A stretch of 37,393 bases of DNA. It comes from Schlesneria paludicola DSM 18645. GTDB taxonomy: Bacteria > Planctomycetota > Planctomycetia > Planctomycetales > Planctomycetaceae. The stretch covers positions 1,868,326 to 1,905,718 of the forward strand of contig NZ_JH636434.1 in assembly GCF_000255655.1 (NCBI RefSeq), in the 5' to 3' direction. Positions 16,571 to 24,897 of this stretch are shown piece by piece. Within the stretch, counting starts at the first letter, position 1, and the number at the start of each line of letters is the position of its first letter. The notes beneath the pieces are model-generated. The model was not told the DNA's origin. It ran no database searches and was given only the letters and a program-made list of their open reading frames with translations. The translations under genes were made by a program, and so were the position numbers.

Positions 16571-18304
16571 ATGATGGAGATCCAGACCGAGGAGACTGTC
16601 GGGACGCCTCAAATGGTGTCGTCGGAGTGGTTTCGCCTTATCGCGGAGGAGGGCTCCAAGTTGGGCGGCGCCGTGCCGTTGGTGGATCGGACAAAGGACG
16701 AATCCCCTGCCGCCCACACACGCCGAGCGGCACTTCCCGAGCAGTTGGTATTGCGAGCCACCGCGCGTGTCTTGAATCTTCCGGTGTGGGAAACGCTCAC
16801 TGGATTCCGTCCTGCAGTGACCTTCATTCGGGAATTTCCAATTGGCTTTGCCCGTCAGCATCTTGTACTGGCGGGACTCAATGACGCTGATCAACTTTAT
16901 CTGGTGATGCCCGGAATCGAAGGCTGGCCTCATCTGGATACAGTTCGTCGCGTCCTTCAGAAAACCATTCTGCCTGCATTCGCGCCTCGCGCGGAAATCC
17001 TCAAGGCGATTAACGCAGGGTATGAGCAGCAAAGCACCGAACCGGATGCGGTGCTCGACACAATGCTCGATGGCGATGCCGCGACGAAGTTGCAGGCATT
17101 TCAGCAGCGAGAAGACCTGCTCGTAACGAACGGTCAAGCCCCTGTCGTCGAATTGGTGAACCTGATTCTGCTGGATGCGGTCAAAGCTGGAGCGAGCGAT
17201 GTGCATTTTCAGCCCTACCGCGAGAAGCTGGTCATTCGATTTCGCATCGATGGAATTCTATTCGACGCCCATTCCTTGCCGAAGGGGATTCAAGAGGAAG
17301 CGTTGAGTCGAGTCAAAGTCATGGGGAAAATGAATATCGCAGAAAAGCGATTGCCCCAAGATGGACGAGCGACAGTCACAGTCGGTGATCGATTAATCGA
17401 CCTGCGAATCGCGTCGTTGCCCGGTAGCTATGGGGAACGCGTCGTGCTGCGGCTCTTGGATAAGAGCGCTCGCACCTATGACCTAACGGCTGTGGGATTG
17501 GGTGACGAGAATTGTCGCCGGTTTCGTGAGTTGATTAATCTTGAGCATGGCTTGATCCTCTTGACCGGGCCGACGGGAAGCGGAAAAACGACGACCCTCT
17601 ATTCAGCTCTCTCAGAAATCAATAGTCGTGATCGAAACGTCGTAACCTTGGAAGATCCAATCGAATATGAGATCGACGGGATCAGTCAAACACAAATCAA
17701 CGTCAAAAAGGGAATGACTTTCGCAAGCGGCTTAAAGAATGTGCTGAGACAGGACCCTGACATCATTATGGTCGGTGAGGTTCGTGATCACGAGACGGCC
17801 GTGATGGCGATTCAGTCCGCGCTAACGGGGCATCTTGTGTTTTCGACCCTGCACACGAACGACGCGGCGAGTGCCGTCACGCGATTGCTGGACCTCGGAA
17901 TTGAGCCGTATCTCGTCAGCAGTTCCTTGTTGGCCGTGCTGGCGCAGCGACTGGTTCGGAAGGTCTGCGTCGAATGCAGTCATGACGACACAATGACCCA
18001 GGAGCAATTGGAGCAACTGGGCATCGCAAGAAACTCGCTGAAGACGATCAATTATCAACGTGGAAAATCGTGCCCCGCTTGCAGACAAACCGGGTATCGT
18101 GGACGTCTGGCAATTTGCGAGTTGCTGGTGGTCCAGGACTCCATCCGCAAGAAAATTCAAGAACGAGGCAGTGCGTCAGAAATCCGCGATGCGGCCATGC
18201 AAGGTGGCATGCAACTACTACTTCAAGATGGTCTTGAGAAGATCATGAGTGGCGTCACGACTCCTGAAGAAGTCGCTCGTGTGACCGTCCGAGCCGATCT
18301 CTGA
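16571..18304 (+). CDS. gspE: Type II secretion system assembly ATPase GspE
   Basis: A 577-residue cytoplasmic hexameric ATPase that drives pseudopilus assembly. The N-terminal domain (about 1-190) is divergent. The ATPase core has Walker A GPTGSGKTTT (about residue 333), the Asp box around TLEDPIEYEIDG, Walker B IIMVGEVRD (about 398-406) and the His box FSTLHTND. A zinc-binding four-cysteine site (CVEC at about 466 and CPAC at about 501) is complete. All catalytic motifs are intact. It is in an operon with gspD and converges on the minus-strand T2SS operon. Confidence 0.95.
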   Translation: MMEIQTEETVGTPQMVSSEWFRLIAEEGSKLGGAVPLVDRTKDESPAAHTRRAALPEQLVLRATARVLNLPVWETLTGFRPAVTFIREFPIGFARQHLVLAGLNDADQLYLVMPGIEGWPHLDTVRRVLQKTILPAFAPRAEILKAINAGYEQQSTEPDAVLDTMLDGDAATKLQAFQQREDLLVTNGQAPVVELVNLILLDAVKAGASDVHFQPYREKLVIRFRIDGILFDAHSLPKGIQEEALSRVKVMGKMNIAEKRLPQDGRATVTVGDRLIDLRIASLPGSYGERVVLRLLDKSARTYDLTAVGLGDENCRRFRELINLEHGLILLTGPTGSGKTTTLYSALSEINSRDRNVVTLEDPIEYEIDGISQTQINVKKGMTFASGLKNVLRQDPDIIMVGEVRDHETAVMAIQSALTGHLVFSTLHTNDAASAVTRLLDLGIEPYLVSSSLLAVLAQRLVRKVCVECSHDDTMTQEQLEQLGIARNSLKTINYQRGKSCPACRQTGYRGRLAICELLVVQDSIRKKIQERGSASEIRDAAMQGGMQLLLQDGLEKIMSGVTTPEEVARVTVRADL

Positions 18305-18324
18305 CACCCGGCGATCAATCCAAA

Positions 18325-18358
18325 GCCGACGCCTGGGCAACGAAACCCTCCGGCGTTC
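18325..18358. terminator. Possible hairpin between converging T2SS operons
   Basis: GACGCC and GGG face CCC and GGCGTT around an A-rich loop, in the 55-nt gap between the gspE stop and the stop of the TPR gene. The stem is imperfect and there is no clear U-run, so it is only a candidate bidirectional terminator. Confidence 0.25.
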
Positions 18359-18359
18359 A

Positions 18360-19373
18360 TCATGGCTCCACAGCGGAGTCGCTCGCAATTGTGGCTCGTC
18401 CAGGGGCGTCGTTGATCTGGGCTCCCTCAAGCGCCGGTGGCGGTGGAGGCGGCACAAACTCAGGTAGATCGGTCGTTGGTGGCTCGCTGGGATTCATTTC
18501 TGGCAAGGCCGGTGCGACGGGTTCTGGCTTCAATTCATGAAGTAGCTTTGGTGTCGCCTTTGGAACGTCTGAAGAGGGTTCGCTGCTGGCAGCCGAGCCG
18601 ACAAATTGAATCGGCTTTCGGCCGAGTTGATCACGTGCCCACTCAATCCATTCAGGGCGACTATCAAGGAAGACAAGAGACTCCAGCAGCGGTCTCACTT
18701 CGTCGAGAGATTGTCCGTTCTTCAGTTGGGCACATGCCAGACTGCCAATAACGGCCGGGTCACGTGGCGCGAGTGCCATTGCCTGTTCGTAGTACACGAT
18801 CGCATTGTCGAGTTTGTCGGCTTCTTCGAAAAGTTGACCCAGGTTATAAATCGGCTCAACCCGATCAGGCATTAGCTTCGCAGCATATTCGAACTCCCAC
18901 GCGGCAGTGTACAACTGTCGCTGGAGCATATAGACAACGCCAAGTGTGTTATGCGCGGGGCCAAACGTAACATCTGCGACCATTGCCTTTTGCAGAAGCA
19001 CTTGAGCTTCAGCGATCTTCTTAGAAGGATTGCAGATCGGATTATCGAGCACCTTCAAGGCTTTAGCATGCGCTTTCTCTGCGGCACGGGTGTCATATTG
19101 CGGGTTGGCTGCGACAGTTTCATAGTTCTGCTTTTCTGCAGTCTTTAGGAGGCCACAACCTGTGATCGCGTTTAGGATGCTAAGCATCGTCGCTAACAGT
19201 ACTAGACGATTCGCAATTGACGCACAGATATTTGCTGGCTTGGTGTGATTTCTGCATGGTCCGGCCACGATGTCGTCCAAGAATAATAGGCCGGTCAAAA
19301 CAGCCGCGCACTCGAATGGTCTACCGAATGAACACACATTCGCGATGGGATCGCTGAAGAAAATCAGGCCCAT
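18360..19373 (-). CDS. TPR protein, probable lipoprotein, last gene of the T2SS operon
   Basis: 337 residues from ATG 19373, which lies 12 nt after the gspM stop. Residues about 55-73 (NRLVLLATMLSILNAITGC) look like a signal segment ending in a lipobox (AITGC), so the first ~55 residues may be untranslated or part of an unusually long leader; an internal ATG at 19187 gives MLSILNAITGC. Three or more TPR-like units follow (PAHNTLGVVYMLQRQLYTAAWEFEYA; PIYNLGQLFEEADKLDNAIVYYEQA), then a proline-rich tail (EFVPPPPPPALEG). TPR lipoproteins such as PilF/PilW act as pilotins for type IV pilus secretins, so a secretin-assembly role for GspD is plausible but unproven. Confidence 0.75.
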   Translation of the reverse strand: MGLIFFSDPIANVCSFGRPFECAAVLTGLLFLDDIVAGPCRNHTKPANICASIANRLVLLATMLSILNAITGCGLLKTAEKQNYETVAANPQYDTRAAEKAHAKALKVLDNPICNPSKKIAEAQVLLQKAMVADVTFGPAHNTLGVVYMLQRQLYTAAWEFEYAAKLMPDRVEPIYNLGQLFEEADKLDNAIVYYEQAMALAPRDPAVIGSLACAQLKNGQSLDEVRPLLESLVFLDSRPEWIEWARDQLGRKPIQFVGSAASSEPSSDVPKATPKLLHELKPEPVAPALPEMNPSEPPTTDLPEFVPPPPPPALEGAQINDAPGRATIASDSAVEP

Positions 19374-19385
19374 CTCGTGCGAAAA

Positions 19386-19949
19386 CTAACGTGATAGAGA
19401 GGTTGTCGGAGAGTTTGTGATGCTACCGTCATAGACATAACAGGTCAATATGATCTGGGCATTCCACAACTCCTCTGTGTTTGATTGTACATCTGTTCCA
19501 ACTGGCACTCGAAGCGACAAGGACGGAAGGTGCATTCCTGCACCGGTCTCTTCGAGGGCGAGTGAGAATTCCACCAACTGACGCAGCGGAATCTCGCGAA
19601 GTTCGACGCTCGTTTTCTGCTCCAAATGTGACGTTTTCTCGATACGGCGCGGGTCTCCGGGATCAATTCTCACGATTTGCTCCGGGTTGATCTTCGCTTG
19701 TTTCGCGGCGGTCTCGACCAGCCTGGCAAGAGCATCACTTGACCGCGTGCCCTCTTCGAGCTGGATTGGATGCTCACGAAGCTCTTCGATTTGGCGCTCG
19801 AGACGCTTGAGGTGCGTGAGTTGCCTGACGGCAGCCTGTGCCTGATCTGCAAGAATCCAGCAGTTCCAACCGACCCAGGCATTCGTGACAACGAGGCCCA
19901 ATAGCGCCAACCAGAAGGCGGAATGCGTATTCAAAGGTGAACCACTCAT
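19386..19949 (-). CDS. gspM: T2SS inner-membrane platform protein GspM/PilO-like
   Basis: 187 residues. It has a short cytoplasmic N-terminus, one transmembrane helix (about 12-34, FWLALLGLVVTNAWVGWNCWIL), a coiled coil (QLTHLKRLERQIEELREH) and a ferredoxin-like periplasmic domain (ELREIPLRQLVEFSLALEETGAGMHLPSLSLRV). It pairs with GspL in the platform. The start overlaps the gspL stop by ATGA and GGAG lies upstream, so translation is probably coupled. The assignment rests on topology, size and operon position as well as weak sequence likeness. Confidence 0.7.
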   Translation of the reverse strand: MSGSPLNTHSAFWLALLGLVVTNAWVGWNCWILADQAQAAVRQLTHLKRLERQIEELREHPIQLEEGTRSSDALARLVETAAKQAKINPEQIVRIDPGDPRRIEKTSHLEQKTSVELREIPLRQLVEFSLALEETGAGMHLPSLSLRVPVGTDVQSNTEELWNAQIILTCYVYDGSITNSPTTSLSR

Positions 19950-21292
19950 GATTTGACTCCGGCGACTCTCGCGGGCAGTTGTGCCGAAATTCGAAACTCC
20001 ACTCCTTTTTGCGGCAAACGATGGGTGCTGGGAGCTTCAACGACGAGATTCACCTTTCTCAGTTCATCGGCGATCCGATCCGCATCCGCATGTTCACGGA
20101 CTTGCCCGACAACATAAAGTCGATCTTGCTCAATGCGGATCTCCAGAACGCGAAAACGCATGTCCTTAGGGAGAGAACGAAGAAGACGTTCGACCAAGCG
20201 GATCGATGATGTGTTGTGTGGAAGTTCGACAATATCACCCCGCATCCCGCGTAGTTTCGCATACTCTCCTTCGATACGTGTCTTCACGCCAACGGGTATC
20301 GGAGTTCCGGGAAAGAGTGATCGGAAGACCTCTGCCTGTTGATCACCGGCTTCAATTCGTTGATGGTTGAACTCTTCACCAAGTTGGAAGACACGAACGC
20401 CGATCGCCACAAGCAGACAGATCACACTCGCCTGCAGCAACCCGAGTGAGCGACCAATGAATCGATTTCGCTGGGGATGCACAAGCGTACCTCGTCGAAA
20501 TTCAATCTTCGCTCGTTCCGCACCTGACAGAATTGCCACGGCACGACGAACGGCCGAATCAAGAACCGAGGCTGACGCGTCGTCGGAATTGTCGACGACC
20601 ACGAAGTCGGGGAGTTCACGGATTTCACTGGAAAGCTCTGCTCCGATCCCTCGCAGAATGAGCGGCAACGGGATGCACTCATTCAGCGCCACAACCTGCA
20701 GCTCTTGGATGACAGATGCCGGGGGCTGGGGAACATGGCGCCAAAGCACAGGACGTCTTCGGTCAATCATCCACAGCTCCACCGAATCTTCGTTGGACTG
20801 CAAGACGAAGAAGCGAGCCTCTCGGATCGCGAGATGTTCAAGGTCCCAATCCAAGGCGAGTCGCGCCAGCGGCGAAATTGACTCGACGAGAACTCCGAGT
20901 TCTTCAAGTTTCCGAATCAGCAACTGAATCGGATCATGAAAGACGGCGACCGCAAATGCCTCTGCTTTCGAGGACTCAAAATCAACAACCACTTCCTCGG
21001 CCGACCAAGGCAGATGCGGTTCGAGCAGATAGGAGACAGCCTGATGATTTCGCGACTGTCGTTGACTCGGAAGCGGGAACGCCGCACTGAGGCAAAGTGG
21101 CGAATCAAGCGCGATCAGCACGCGATGCGCACCAGTTGCCCCAGCATTTAGGCCTTCGTAGATCCTGTTTGCCTCGTCCTGTGGCTGTGACCAGTCGAGC
21201 TCTGCAGAAGGGGATGCTTCAATTCCGCGAGTGGTGAACCGGGCGATTTGCCAGCAAGTCGATTTCAGAAGGATCACGACAGCGTTTGCCAT
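19946..21292 (-). CDS. gspL: T2SS inner-membrane platform protein GspL (PilM/PilN-like)
   Basis: 448 residues. An actin-like cytoplasmic domain (about 1-270) resembles GspL/PilM and would recruit GspE. One transmembrane helix follows (about 282-303, LGLLQASVICLLVAIGVRVFQL), then a PilN-like periplasmic part with a coiled region and a small alpha/beta fold (FRVLEIRIEQDRLYVVGQVREHADADRIADEL). The ATG shares its A with the stop of the upstream gene (TGATG), with AAGGAG eight bases before it. Overlapping ends on both sides indicate coupled translation. Confidence 0.8.
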   Translation of the reverse strand: MANAVVILLKSTCWQIARFTTRGIEASPSAELDWSQPQDEANRIYEGLNAGATGAHRVLIALDSPLCLSAAFPLPSQRQSRNHQAVSYLLEPHLPWSAEEVVVDFESSKAEAFAVAVFHDPIQLLIRKLEELGVLVESISPLARLALDWDLEHLAIREARFFVLQSNEDSVELWMIDRRRPVLWRHVPQPPASVIQELQVVALNECIPLPLILRGIGAELSSEIRELPDFVVVDNSDDASASVLDSAVRRAVAILSGAERAKIEFRRGTLVHPQRNRFIGRSLGLLQASVICLLVAIGVRVFQLGEEFNHQRIEAGDQQAEVFRSLFPGTPIPVGVKTRIEGEYAKLRGMRGDIVELPHNTSSIRLVERLLRSLPKDMRFRVLEIRIEQDRLYVVGQVREHADADRIADELRKVNLVVEAPSTHRLPQKGVEFRISAQLPARVAGVKS

Positions 21293-21810
21293 CAGCGCGC
21301 TCCTTGATTCGAAACCGCGAGCTTCGTGACAACCTTATCGCGTTCGACGTTGACGACACCTTCTTCAATTGCCGAAATTGTCGCCCCTGTGTCAGAGGCG
21401 CCGATCTCGTCACCAAGCTTGCGGAATACAACCTCACCAGTTTGAAGTTGCAACATCGCCATGGAGTTCCCGGGCTCGATCATGGTTGCTAATAACCTTG
21501 CAGTAATCGGACGCGGGGGAGGGATTTCGACAACTTTCGGAGGGGGAGGAGGTGGCGGTGGCGGATCATAGAGAGCGCGACGCAAGGGCTGCTGCCAATA
21601 GCTTTCAAAATCGCGCACCGTAAGCTTCTGTTCGAGCACCTGGGGTTGGGGTGTAGAACTTCCTTCGGAACTCCCGAAACTCCGGCGATGTTGTTCACCT
21701 GGCGTCTGAGTCAACTCAACGGGTATTGGCTGCCAAAGCACAATGGCCGCGGAGAGAAAGACCGCGAGCGCAAGGCAGGTGACGATTCGGCGTAAAAGAC
21801 GCGGGCTCAT
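21292..21810 (-). CDS. gspC: T2SS GspC/PilP-like connector protein
   Basis: 172 residues. It has an N-terminal transmembrane helix (IVTCLALAVFLSAAIVLW), a Ser/Pro-rich linker with nine consecutive prolines, then a small beta domain resembling the GspC homology region/PilP (RLLATMIEPGNSMAMLQLQTGEVVFRKLGDEI, then ISAIEEGVVNVERD). That domain normally contacts the secretin N0 domain and so joins the inner and outer membrane parts. No PDZ or coiled-coil domain follows, unlike proteobacterial GspC. It lies 8 nt after gspK and overlaps gspL by one base. Confidence 0.7.
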   Translation of the reverse strand: MSPRLLRRIVTCLALAVFLSAAIVLWQPIPVELTQTPGEQHRRSFGSSEGSSTPQPQVLEQKLTVRDFESYWQQPLRRALYDPPPPPPPPPKVVEIPPPRPITARLLATMIEPGNSMAMLQLQTGEVVFRKLGDEIGASDTGATISAIEEGVVNVERDKVVTKLAVSNQGAR

Positions 21811-21818
21811 ACTTCAAC

Positions 21819-22721
21819 TCACCAATGAAACGTCTCGAAGGACGAGGGATTTCCATTTCCAGAACGATCAATTGTCAGAGAGGCCCATGTTCGGCGAGCG
21901 CTTTGAACCGTGATCCAGACCGCAAATCGTTTTGAATCGACGGCCAGAAGTCGCTTGAGCACCGCCTCGTCTTTGTTGTTGAGGTTAATTTTCTTAACCA
22001 AGGTGTCTATGTCTTCAAAGCCTCCTTGACGCCGAACGCCCAACACCCGCGAGATCGAATTCTCGCTGACGGCCCCAGTGAGCAAGAGTCTGACTGTGCT
22101 GTCCTGTGCTCGGCTCAGATTGAGCTTGCCCGTTCCCCAGCAGGTTAACTGGACGGTTGCGGCTTGGAGTCGACCGATTATTTCGTCCGCCTGACTCTCA
22201 CCGCGGAGATCAAAAACTTGTTCCCAGGTCTGAAACGCGACCGCTTTCTCGTTCTCTGGGTCTCTTGGCGGCCATCGGACTGCGACCGGCAAACCACTCG
22301 GTCCTGCCGCTTGTTGCGTCACACTTGAGAGCAAGTTTTGTGGATCGCGCTCACGACGAGCAAGCGTGTTCAAATCGATCTTGGCATCTTCGTCCGACAA
22401 GCGGACCACGAACCGAAGTTCTCCTAGCGTGAGGTTGACGTCCACGATCTGCCGCAGAGGCCACAATTGCCTGACGTTTGATCTGCTGACGTCAATCCCG
22501 TCTAAGAAGTTCGCTGGATTCGCGAGTGCAAGACGCTCCAGGCTGCGCATTCCCCAACGCCGTTGGAGATCCTCTTGTGCATCCGCGACGGTCCGTGCCA
22601 GCTCAAAGCTCTTACGGGCAAATCCCGCAGCAGTAATACTTGTCACGAGGATCAAGACAAGCACCATCACCAGCACAAACCCGCGTCGTTGCAGCGAGAT
22701 CGGAGGGGGCTCTGAGAACAT
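21819..22721 (-). CDS. gspK: Minor pseudopilin GspK
   Basis: 300 residues from ATG 22721, chosen because AGAGAGGTGG lies upstream and a short prepilin leader follows (MFSEPPPISLQRRG, cleavage before FVLVMVLVLILV). The open frame extends much further upstream within gspJ, which I regard as spurious. Met replaces Glu at position +5, as expected for GspK, the pseudopilus tip subunit. The middle has IDLNTLARRERDPQNLL and the C-terminal part a helix-hairpin-helix-like SRVLGVRRQGGFEDIDTLVKK, both typical of GspK. It starts 14 nt after the gspJ stop. Confidence 0.88.
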   Translation of the reverse strand: MFSEPPPISLQRRGFVLVMVLVLILVTSITAAGFARKSFELARTVADAQEDLQRRWGMRSLERLALANPANFLDGIDVSRSNVRQLWPLRQIVDVNLTLGELRFVVRLSDEDAKIDLNTLARRERDPQNLLSSVTQQAAGPSGLPVAVRWPPRDPENEKAVAFQTWEQVFDLRGESQADEIIGRLQAATVQLTCWGTGKLNLSRAQDSTVRLLLTGAVSENSISRVLGVRRQGGFEDIDTLVKKINLNNKDEAVLKRLLAVDSKRFAVWITVQSARRTWASLTIDRSGNGNPSSFETFHW

Positions 22722-22735
22722 TCTATGCCACCTCT

Positions 22736-23311
22736 CTAACGCAATGAGAATGTTTTGGAAAACGATGAAAACGCGGCCCCCGTCGACGTCAGACTCACAT
22801 TCACTTCGCTGGGAAGCGGCCCGTTCGGTAGAGCTGGCAGAGCCTGGTCGCGGACTGATGCATTTGTTCGATCCGATGCTGGTCCAATCGTGATCTTTGA
22901 CACATCCAGGCAAACGAGATCGGAATAGCTGTTGTCAATATTCAACGATTCGACATGAGACTCACGACGAAACAGATGCGTTCGATCACCAGTCGCAACG
23001 ATGAAGTATTCGACGAGACATGGACAATGAATGGGCATTCGGGTTGAGAGATCTCGCCCAGCGAATCCTGCCAATTCGATTCCTGCCTCGGTTGTGCGAA
23101 TCGATCTTGAGTTCTGTAAATCCCATCGCAATACTTCGTCCAGACGCTGTTGCCATGGATCGGGAATTCCATGTGCACGTAGGGCAACCGACTGTGCCTT
23201 TGAGACAGACGTCAATAATCCAAGAACGGCCGCCATCAGCAACGTCGAGAGCACGGTCGCAGCAAGCAACTCGACAAGCGTCAGGCCCAATCGATGGCAC
23301 CGCGCAGGCAT
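22736..23311 (-). CDS. gspJ: Minor pseudopilin GspJ
   Basis: 191 residues from ATG 23311, which has AAGGAGG upstream and gives a nine-residue leader (MPARCHRLG) before LTLVELLAATVLSTLLMAAVLGLL. The frame also has ATGs at 23392 and 23389 overlapping the gspI stop, which would give a 36-residue leader. Glu at +5 is present. The remaining globular domain is beta-rich. GspJ joins GspI and GspK in the pseudopilus tip. Confidence 0.82.
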   Translation of the reverse strand: MPARCHRLGLTLVELLAATVLSTLLMAAVLGLLTSVSKAQSVALRAHGIPDPWQQRLDEVLRWDLQNSRSIRTTEAGIELAGFAGRDLSTRMPIHCPCLVEYFIVATGDRTHLFRRESHVESLNIDNSYSDLVCLDVSKITIGPASDRTNASVRDQALPALPNGPLPSEVNVSLTSTGAAFSSFSKTFSLR

Positions 23312-23388
23312 CTTCCTCCTTATGCGATCGGCCAGCCGCCCAGTTTGCAGTGTGGGAGACTTGTTCAAGAAGGGGGCAAGGGCTGACA

Positions 23389-23802
23389 TCATTGGGTTTC
23401 ACCGTTTGACATCGGCATGAGAAGCTCTACAGCAGCGACGACTCGACCTTCGGAAAGACCGTTCGGTGCCAGTATTTCGAGACGTGAGGTTTGTGCCCCG
23501 ATCGCCATCAGGTCTTGTACCTCCGTGGTGGCAACCATCCGCCAACTCCATCCTTGCGGATCAAATAGTGCTCCCTGTTGGCCGAGCAAGGGAAGTCGAG
23601 ACGCTGCCATCCACTCCGACAGCAACTCATCGGCAATTCGGATTGCCTTCATCCGTTCCTTCGCGTTTCGAACTTGCAACGAGTGCGTTCGAAACGACGT
23701 CAGAATGGCCACGAGAACAGTCGCCAACAATGCGATTCCCACGACGACCTCAACCAGCGTCATTCCCCGCTTTGACGGCCTTAATAAGTCGCATGACTTC
23801 AA
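23389..23802 (-). CDS. gspI: Minor pseudopilin GspI
   Basis: About 137 residues. No ATG gives a leader, and the best start is TTG 23802 with AGGAG seven bases upstream, yielding the leader MKSCDLLRPSKRG before MTLVEVVVGIALLATVLVAILTSF; another TTG lies at 23844. Glu at +5 is present. The body (ADELLSEWMAASRLP, later WSWRMVATTEV) resembles GspI. Its 5' end overlaps the 3' end of gspH by about 53 nt in another frame. Confidence 0.8.
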   Translation of the reverse strand: MKSCDLLRPSKRGMTLVEVVVGIALLATVLVAILTSFRTHSLQVRNAKERMKAIRIADELLSEWMAASRLPLLGQQGALFDPQGWSWRMVATTEVQDLMAIGAQTSRLEILAPNGLSEGRVVAAVELLMPMSNGETQ

Positions 23803-24304
23803 ACTCGCTCTCCTGTCGTTCAACCTGGCCAGTGGCTCCGACAAAAATCAGCCAGAGTGGTTGCTTGGGATTGCCGTGCCCAACGATTTCGATTGCGAAT
23901 GTCTGACTGCGTCCCTCGGCAGAATAGTCAACCGTGACCTTTCCACTCGATGAATCCCTCGATTGAGACACAAATCGACGGACAGCCACACTCTCTCCGA
24001 GTGAAAGTTCTTTTCGATCGGCCTGACTCCTTCCATAAGCACGCTGGAGCTTACATGTTCCCAATTCGAGTTGCAGAGCAACGGGTTCGTCGTGGGTCTT
24101 CGCGTAGACCCGAGCGGATGCGTCGAGACTGATTGCCTGGCCAACAGCCCACTCGAATCGCGCCCGACGTGTCAGGCCGGAAAATCGAATTGTCACAGTT
24201 GCCGCAATGAGCCCGACAATGGTGATGACCACCATGATTTCGATGAGCGTAAAACCGACACGGCCGGTGTGACTCACCGGATATCGGGATTGCAACCTCG
24301 TCAT
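23750..24304 (-). CDS. gspH: Minor pseudopilin GspH
   Basis: 184 residues from ATG 24304. The leader MTRLQSRYPVSHTGRVG is followed by FTLIEIMVVITIVGLIAATVTIRF, with Gly at -1, Phe at +1 and Glu at +5. The C-terminal domain contains beta strands (KVTVDYSAEGRSQTFAIEIVG) like other GspH proteins. It lies 13 nt after gspG. Confidence 0.82.
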   Translation of the reverse strand: MTRLQSRYPVSHTGRVGFTLIEIMVVITIVGLIAATVTIRFSGLTRRARFEWAVGQAISLDASARVYAKTHDEPVALQLELGTCKLQRAYGRSQADRKELSLGESVAVRRFVSQSRDSSSGKVTVDYSAEGRSQTFAIEIVGHGNPKQPLWLIFVGATGQVERQESEFEVMRLIKAVKAGNDAG

Positions 24305-24317
24305 TCACATCTTCGCT

Positions 24318-24800
24318 TTAGGGAGTGGGTTTGATTTGGTCGCTGAGATCATCGCTCGAAATGTCGGTGTCTGCGCCTGTTCCTCCTTCTCGATGATCCG
24401 CTCCGTACGACACAACTTCGTAGGCCCCCTTTCTGCCTGGCGACTGGTATTCGTAGGCATTTCCCCACGGGTCGACGGGAACCTTGCTGAGCAGTCCGTC
24501 CGCAAAAGCTGTCGACTTTTCCGTGAGCGCAGCAATCCCTTTTTCGTTGGTGGGATATCGATCAAACTGCGCGTAAAACGTTTCAAGTGCCTGACAGATC
24601 TTGGCAATTTCCATCTTTGCCACATTCTGTCGACTTCGAATCAGATAGCTTCTCACACTGATCGTGACAACACCGGCCAAGAGGCCGATGATCACAATCA
24701 CAACCATGAGTTCAACAACCGTAAAGGCGCGTCGTTGCGCCTTCAGCGATCCTATGAAAGGCATTAACGTGTAAATCGGCCTTCGCGCCGGTCGCATCAT
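24318..24800 (-). CDS. gspG: Major pseudopilin GspG
   Basis: 160 residues from the first of two adjacent ATGs (24800/24797) preceded by CGGAG; the frame extends to a TTG at 24824. The hydrophobic helix FTVVELMVVIVIIGLLAGVVTISV follows a basic leader ending QRRA. The C-terminal part has the GspG hallmarks DPWGNAYEYQSPGRKGAYEV and SYGADHREGGTGADTDI, which form the calcium-binding loop of this family. The residue before the cleavage point is Ala, not the usual Gly. As the main pseudopilus subunit it is the piston component of the T2SS. Confidence 0.92.
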   Translation of the reverse strand: MMRPARRPIYTLMPFIGSLKAQRRAFTVVELMVVIVIIGLLAGVVTISVRSYLIRSRQNVAKMEIAKICQALETFYAQFDRYPTNEKGIAALTEKSTAFADGLLSKVPVDPWGNAYEYQSPGRKGAYEVVSYGADHREGGTGADTDISSDDLSDQIKPTP

Positions 24801-24897
24801 AGACTCCGTTCGAAAATACTCCAACTGCGATCCTCGGTGCGCATCTTACCGGTTTCTAACAGTTCGAGAAGGTGGATTCGAGATTGAACAACTCACA

